In this document: in pieces, positions 59,633 through 64,000 of the stretch
Layout of the letters: the number at the start of each line of letters is the position of its first letter
Position numbering within the stretch: the first letter of the stretch is position 1
Program-made: the position numbers and the translations under genes
Notes under the pieces: generated by a model
Told to the model about the DNA's origin: nothing
The model's input: the letters and a program-made list of their open reading frames with translations, nothing else
The model's database searches: none
NCBI GenBank assembly: GCA_039812645.1
Contig: JBDIAV010000010.1
Location: 1 to 64,000, forward strand
Direction: 5' to 3'
Length of the DNA: 64,000 bases
Source of the DNA: Ancrocorticia sp039812645
GTDB taxonomy: Bacteria > Actinomycetota > Actinomycetes > Actinomycetales > Actinomycetaceae

Positions 59633-61453
59633 CTACTTAGCCGAAGCGTCCTCGGACGGGGCGTCAGCGGCGCCGTCGTCGACCTTCTTCTTCGGCTTGG
59701 CGTCCACGCCAGCCTCCTTGCGCTGCTCCGGGGTGATGGCAGCCGGGGCGTCCGTGAGCGGATCCCAACCGTTGCCGATCTTCGGGAAGGCGATGACGTC
59801 GCGGATCGACGGAGCCTTGGTCAGCAGAGCCACGATGCGGTCCCAGCCGAAGGCGATTCCGCCGTGTGGCGGGGCGCCGTACTGGAAGGCACCGAGCAAG
59901 AAACCAAACTTCTCCTGAGCCTCTTCCTGAGACAGGCCCATGACCTTGAAGACGCGCTCCTGGATGTCGCGGCGGTGGATACGAATGGAACCGCCACCAA
60001 TCTCGTTGCCGTTGCACACGATGTCGTACGCGTAGGCGAGAGCGTTGCCCGGATCGGTATCGAAGTTATCCAAGCACTCGGGCTTCGGCGAGGTGAAGGC
60101 ATGGTGCACGGCGGTCCAGGCGGAGTGGCCCAGTGCCACGTCACCCTCGGCCACGGCTGCGCCGGAGGGCTTGAAGAGCGGGGCGTCGACAACCCAGGTG
60201 AAGGCCCAGGCATCGGGATCGATGAGGCCACAGCGCTTGCCGATCTCCAGGCGCGCGGCGCCCAACAGCTCACGGGAGGCGGTGGGCTCGCCCGCACCAA
60301 AGAAGATGCAGTCGCCGGGCTTGGCACCGGTGATCTCGGCAAGTCCGGCGCGCTCATCCTCGGAAATGTTCTTCGAGACGGGGCCGCCAAGGGTGCCGTC
60401 TTCGGCGATGGTCACGTAGGCAAGACCCTTAGCACCGCGGGCGCGGGCCCACTCCTGCCACTTGTCGAAGGTGCGACGGGGCTGCGAACCACCACCGGGC
60501 ATCACGACGGCGCCCACGTACTCCTGCTGGAACACGCGGAACGGGGTGTTGGCAAAGTACTCGGTAAGATCCACCAGCTCGTAGCCGAAACGCAGATCGG
60601 GCTTGTCCGAACCAAAACGCTCCATCGCATCCTTATAGGTGATGCGCGGGATCGGAGTCTCGAGCTTGTAGCCGATGAGGCCCCATACCTCACGAAGAAT
60701 ATCCTCGGAGACGGCCATGACATCGTCCTGGTCCACGAAGGACATTTCGACGTCCAGCTGAGTGAACTCAGGCTGGCGATCGGCACGGAAATCCTCGTCA
60801 CGGTAGCAGCGAGCGATCTGGTAGTAACGCTCCATGCCGGCCACCATGAGCAGCTGCTTGAACAGCTGGGGCGACTGCGGCAATGCATACCAGGTGCCCG
60901 GGTTGAGACGGGCTGGCACGAGGAAATCGCGCGCACCCTCAGGGGTGGAACGCGTCAGTGTGGGGGTCTCGATCTCTACAAAATCGTGGCCATCAAGAAC
61001 ACGGCGAGCGGCCTGCGACACCTTCGAACGAAGGCGAATAGCGTGCTGCTCAGGGGCGCGGCGCAGATCGAGGTAGCGATACTTGATGCGAACTTCCTCG
61101 CTCACCTGGCCAGCATCTTCGGCATGCTGAGATACCTGGAACGGAAGCGGAGCGCTGGAATTGAGAACCTCAATATCCTCAGCTTCTACTTCGATCTCGC
61201 CGGTGGCGAGAGCGGCGTTAGCATTGCCCTCGGGGCGTTCGCGAACAATTCCAGTGACACGGATGCAGAACTCATTGCGGAGCTCGTGGGCTACATCTTC
61301 GCGGATGGTCACCTGGGCGATACCCGAGGCATCACGCAAATCGATGAAGGCAATGCCTCCGTGATCGCGGCGGCGATCAACCCATCCGGTCAAAACCACG
61401 GTGCTGCCGATGTCGGCAGCGCGCAAAGAACCTGCGTTTCGAGTGCGAAGCAC
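59633..61453 (-). CDS. aspS: Aspartyl-tRNA synthetase, predicted non-discriminating (606 aa)
   Basis: Class IIb synthetase with N-terminal OB domain (VVLTGWVDRRRDHGGIAFID), catalytic core (LPQSPQLFKQLLMVAG, YRDEDFRADRQPEFTQLD), GAD insertion and motif 3 (GIAFGWDRIVALL). His31 in RRRDHGG matches non-discriminating bacterial AspRS, which also charges tRNA-Asn; discriminating enzymes have Leu there. A GatCAB amidotransferase would then be needed. GTG start with AGAGGA upstream. The last 35 residues are a Lys/Ala/Asp-rich tail. Confidence 0.95.
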   Translation of the reverse strand: MLRTRNAGSLRAADIGSTVVLTGWVDRRRDHGGIAFIDLRDASGIAQVTIREDVAHELRNEFCIRVTGIVRERPEGNANAALATGEIEVEAEDIEVLNSSAPLPFQVSQHAEDAGQVSEEVRIKYRYLDLRRAPEQHAIRLRSKVSQAARRVLDGHDFVEIETPTLTRSTPEGARDFLVPARLNPGTWYALPQSPQLFKQLLMVAGMERYYQIARCYRDEDFRADRQPEFTQLDVEMSFVDQDDVMAVSEDILREVWGLIGYKLETPIPRITYKDAMERFGSDKPDLRFGYELVDLTEYFANTPFRVFQQEYVGAVVMPGGGSQPRRTFDKWQEWARARGAKGLAYVTIAEDGTLGGPVSKNISEDERAGLAEITGAKPGDCIFFGAGEPTASRELLGAARLEIGKRCGLIDPDAWAFTWVVDAPLFKPSGAAVAEGDVALGHSAWTAVHHAFTSPKPECLDNFDTDPGNALAYAYDIVCNGNEIGGGSIRIHRRDIQERVFKVMGLSQEEAQEKFGFLLGAFQYGAPPHGGIAFGWDRIVALLTKAPSIRDVIAFPKIGNGWDPLTDAPAAITPEQRKEAGVDAKPKKKVDDGAADAPSEDASAK

Positions 61454-61701
61454 GCTGTTCCTCTTTCTGTTGTATTACTAGTCACCCGCGAGACGAGCGG
61501 GCTCCAGGCCCTCGCGAGACGAGCGACGACCGTTCCTTCATGCTACTCCAGGCGCGGGCCAGCGCTTTCCATCCGTACGTGTGGCCTTCAAGACGTTCCA
61601 CGGAGGCGGGCAGGACAAATATCGGCCGATCTGCCAAGATGTGCTAACGACGACGTCGTCCTGTCTTATGTATTGTCGACCCACCAGTAGCGGAGGCCCC
61701 A
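61454..61701. promoter_or_regulatory. Divergent aspS / MFS promoter region
   Basis: The 248-bp gap between aspS (minus) and the MFS gene (plus) holds a perfect 12-bp palindrome GACGACGTCGTC (61649-61660), 42 bp before the MFS start, a possible operator. The same string occurs inside alaS, so it may not be specific. No ORF or known RNA is seen. Confidence 0.4.
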
Positions 61702-63108
61702 GTGAGCACCAACGAACGGGAGTTTCTCTCCCCCACTAACGAGCGCCTGCTCAAGTGGCTCTCCGTGGGTCTCATTTCTCTCATTGCTTTTGAGACACTG
61801 GCGGTGGCAACAGCCATGCCTACCGTGGTTAGGGCGCTCGAGGGAGAAAACCTCTACGCGCTAGGCATGGGCGTGGTGATGGCGACGCAGCTCATGACCA
61901 CCGCACTTGCCGGGCCATGGTCCGACCATCGCAGCCCCAAGTCCTGCCTCTTCACTGGAATTATTGGATTTGTTCTTGGGTTGGCACTGTGCACTTTCGC
62001 TCCCAACATGTATGTGTTTGTGCTAGGGCGTGCCATTCAGGGGCTCGGTGGCGGACTCTGTGTGGTGCCGCTTTACACCCTCATCGGCAACAACGTGCAT
62101 CCCATACGGCAACCGGCCTTCTTCGCTGCTTTCGCTGCCGCATGGGTACTCCCCGCTCTCATTGGGCCTGCAATTGCCGGTTTCATCGTGCAACACATGA
62201 CCTGGCGGATCGTTTTTGGCGTGGTACCGGTCATCCTCCTAGCAGCGCTCCCGCTTTTTATCCGCGTTATGGGTAAGGTGCCCCACCGGGTGAGCGCTTC
62301 CGCTCCACACCACATCAAGACGACCATCTTCTGTGCTTTCGGCGCGGGTATTTTTGTGGCGCTGCTTCAGGTGATGTCCGGCGTCGACTCGGCAGACTTT
62401 GGCCCGAGAGTCTACGCGCTCATCGCTGGCAGCGCGGTACTTACCTTCGTTTTTATGAAGCCGCTGCTGCCACCGGGCACTTTTATCTCCCGGCGCGGCC
62501 TCGCCTCCACCGTACTATTCCGTGGTCTTGTCAACGGCGCCTTCCTCGGCGTCGAGGCATTCCTGCCTCTCATGCTCCAGGAAATCCACGATTGGGATCC
62601 CTTCCAGGCGGGCATGGTCCTGACCGTCGGATCCATCACCTGGGCACTTGGATCAGCGGTACAAGGCCGGATCATGAGTCCTGAATGGCGCCGTCGCATC
62701 CCAGTTGTGGGAGCAACCGTGCAGCTAGTGGGAGTGACAGCAACCATCCTCGGTGCCTTCTCCAGCCTTCCTGGCCTCATCGTTATCGTCGGATGGACCA
62801 TTGCGGGCCTCGGCATTGGCTTTGTTTACCCCGCCATGACCGTGCACGGCCTCTCCATGTCCGCGCCGGAAAATCAGGGACGGACGTCGTCGTCGTTACA
62901 AATGGCGGACACGCTCGGAGGCGCGGTGGCTGTCGCCGTCGCCGGAATCGTTTACGCGGTCATTCTTCCCGCGCAGTCGGAGGCGTTCGCTGGCGCGATT
63001 AGTGTTATGTCCCTTGCTATGGTGGGGGCGCTAGTCGTGAGCCGTCGCGTTCAGCCCCATCCCGGTTCTCACGAGGAATCGCAGATGGAGAAGTCTTACG
63101 CATCGTAA
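61702..63108 (+). CDS. MFS efflux transporter, DHA family (468 aa)
   Basis: This is a major facilitator superfamily protein with 12 to 14 membrane segments. Motif A is LAGPWSDHRSPKSCLFTGII; motif C-like GPAIAGFIVQHMTWRIVFGV, typical of drug:proton antiporters, follows in helix 5. GTG start with GGAGG six bases upstream. It resembles actinomycete multidrug or Rv1250-type carriers; the substrate is unknown. A hairpin with a U-rich tail lies 140 bp downstream. Confidence 0.85.
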   Translation: MSTNEREFLSPTNERLLKWLSVGLISLIAFETLAVATAMPTVVRALEGENLYALGMGVVMATQLMTTALAGPWSDHRSPKSCLFTGIIGFVLGLALCTFAPNMYVFVLGRAIQGLGGGLCVVPLYTLIGNNVHPIRQPAFFAAFAAAWVLPALIGPAIAGFIVQHMTWRIVFGVVPVILLAALPLFIRVMGKVPHRVSASAPHHIKTTIFCAFGAGIFVALLQVMSGVDSADFGPRVYALIAGSAVLTFVFMKPLLPPGTFISRRGLASTVLFRGLVNGAFLGVEAFLPLMLQEIHDWDPFQAGMVLTVGSITWALGSAVQGRIMSPEWRRRIPVVGATVQLVGVTATILGAFSSLPGLIVIVGWTIAGLGIGFVYPAMTVHGLSMSAPENQGRTSSSLQMADTLGGAVAVAVAGIVYAVILPAQSEAFAGAISVMSLAMVGALVVSRRVQPHPGSHEESQMEKSYAS

Positions 63109-63426
63109 GAAGCGACGCGCGAACGTGGCGCCGAGCACTGTCGGGCATCTCACCGCCGCTGCTATTACATTGTGCGTGCCGCAACCACTAAGCTTTTCGA
63201 GGCGCATCTAGCGCCCCCAGCTTTCTGCCGTGTGTGTTTGAAGATTGCGTCGAGAGGTCGTCATCTCTCGACGGTCTTTCTTGATGAATGAGTGTACGGC
63301 AGGCGCGCAATCGTGGGATCAAGACTCCCAGCGACCGGGCAAGGTCATATCCTTGCTCGCCGAGCACCAGCTCGGATCTTCGTGTGGCGCGCGCTGGCCC
63401 ACTGCTCTTCAATCGAAAGAAGCTTA
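63109..63426 (+). other. Long leader/intergenic region before the DEAD-box gene
   Basis: 318 bp without a supported ORF. It contains GGCGC/GCGCC (around 63201-63215) and a terminator-like hairpin (63248-63273). The ATG of the helicase gene lacks a strong ribosome binding site (GAAAGAAGCTTA). Long leaders are common on cold-shock DEAD-box genes. Confidence 0.4.
63248..63273 (+). terminator. Hairpin with U-rich tail upstream of the DEAD-box gene
   Basis: CGTCGAGAG pairs with CTCTCGACG (9 bp, 8-nt loop), followed by GTCTTTCTTG. It is either the MFS gene terminator or an attenuator in the helicase leader. Confidence 0.65.
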
Positions 63427-64000
63427 ATGACTGACACCACTGTGTCCGCTGAGGTGGAGAACACCACCGCAACCGCCGAAACCGCCGCACCCCAGGCTGT
63501 TGAAGCTCCCGCCACGGCCGAAGCGCCGAAGGCAACTGCCGCAGACAAGGCAACCGAGGCTCCCAAGAACGACGACGTCAACTCCACAGATCTCACCTTC
63601 GCTGACCTCAGCCTGCCCGAGGACCTCCTCCAGGCCGTCACCGACATGGGTTTCGTGCACCCCACCGCCGTCCAGGCCAAGGCGATTCCGCTGCTCATGT
63701 CCGGTAGCGACGTCGTGGGCGTGGCCCAGACCGGTACCGGCAAGACCGCCGCGTTCGGCCTTCCACTGCTCGCCCATGTTGATCCGGAAGCCCGCAAGGT
63801 GCAGGCCCTCGTTCTCGCCCCCACCCGCGAACTCGCGATGCAGGGCGCCGAGGCCATTGACAACTTCGCCGCTCATTCGCGCAACCTCAACGTGGTTGCC
63901 GTGTACGGTGGCTCCTCCTACGTACCGCAGCTGCGGGCCCTCGAAAACGGCGCCCAGGTAGTTGTGGGCACCCCCGGCCGCATCATGGATCTCATGGAGC
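63427..64000 (+). CDS. DEAD-box RNA helicase, N-terminal part (truncated by window end)
   Basis: The first 191 residues of a DEAD-box helicase. After a low-complexity Ala/Thr/Glu/Pro-rich N-tail of about 50 residues come the Q motif (FADLSLPEDLLQAV, GFVHPTAVQAKAIP), motif I AQTGTGKTAA (100-109), motif Ia PTRELAMQ, the GG motif VYGGSSY and motif Ib TPGR. The frame is open at the right edge; the DEAD motif itself is beyond the window. It is likely a cold-shock/RNA remodelling protein (DeaD/CsdA- or RhlE-like). Confidence 0.92.
   Translation, partial: MTDTTVSAEVENTTATAETAAPQAVEAPATAEAPKATAADKATEAPKNDDVNSTDLTFADLSLPEDLLQAVTDMGFVHPTAVQAKAIPLLMSGSDVVGVAQTGTGKTAAFGLPLLAHVDPEARKVQALVLAPTRELAMQGAEAIDNFAAHSRNLNVVAVYGGSSYVPQLRALENGAQVVVGTPGRIMDLME

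Noticed and set aside
59864..61690. 608-codon plus-strand open frame opposite aspS
   Set aside because: Antisense to a well-conserved synthetase gene with no supporting ribosome binding site; explained by GC-rich codon bias.

Overview
The window reads as a chromosomal segment of a moderately GC-rich actinomycete (Actinomycetota), most likely of the Actinomycetaceae type (Actinomyces/Trueperella/Arcanobacterium-like); the genus cannot be fixed from sequence reading alone. The evidence is the classical actinobacterial gene order aspS-rarA-rpsD-DUF948-alaS-ruvX-mltG-aro genes-efp-nusB-pyrRBC-carAB-pyrF-mihF-gmk-rpoZ-coaBC-metK-priA-fmt-rsmB-rpe, the actinobacterial integration host factor mIHF, and a PriA without recognisable helicase motifs. 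I see no phage, insertion sequence, CRISPR array or rRNA operon. There is one tRNA (Asp).

Layout. 1-5.7 kb: an unrecognised small protein, then an operon for a split transketolase and an ascorbate-type PTS (IIA, IIB, IIC), with a divergent GntR/UTRA regulator. 5.9-9.3 kb: an FMN riboswitch drives a two-gene flavin-type ABC transporter (permease and NMT1-like lipoprotein, no ATPase gene nearby), followed on the same strand by hisE and hisG. 9.6-13.0 kb: an 1118-residue protein that I take for the pyrophosphate-type PEP carboxykinase. 13.1-14.7 kb: a structured leader with a small ORF, then rtcB. 14.8-22.0 kb: a metabolic/transport island with an aldo/keto reductase, BCCT osmolyte carrier, PutP, dimethylarginine hydrolase and an APC permease. 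22.2-25.2 kb: PPK2, tRNA-Asp and an MFS carrier.

25.2-63.1 kb: mostly housekeeping genes on the minus strand. rpe, rsmB, fmt and priA come first. A plus-strand aminotransferase and a self-regulated GntR(YtrA-type)-ABC operon interrupt the run. Then come metK, coaBC, rpoZ, gmk, mihF, the pyrimidine operon, nusB, efp, the aro cluster, mltG, ruvX, alaS, rpsD, rarA and aspS. A second MFS carrier and a truncated DEAD-box helicase run off the right edge on the plus strand.

How the genes work together. The pyr operon is a chain of 1-4 nt overlaps and carries a PyrR-type RNA loop just before the pyrR ribosome binding site, so UMP feedback by translational repression is likely. The aro cluster holds working-looking aroC and aroK, but the slots where aroE and aroB usually sit hold divergent relatives that lack key motifs: an AroE-like protein and a shikimate-kinase-like protein without a Walker A lysine. 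This is the most unusual gene-level observation. No complete new defence or mobile system is visible. The main points of interest are these apparent pseudoenzymes, the riboswitch-controlled transporter, the PPi-PEPCK candidate, and several perfect inverted repeats in control regions.
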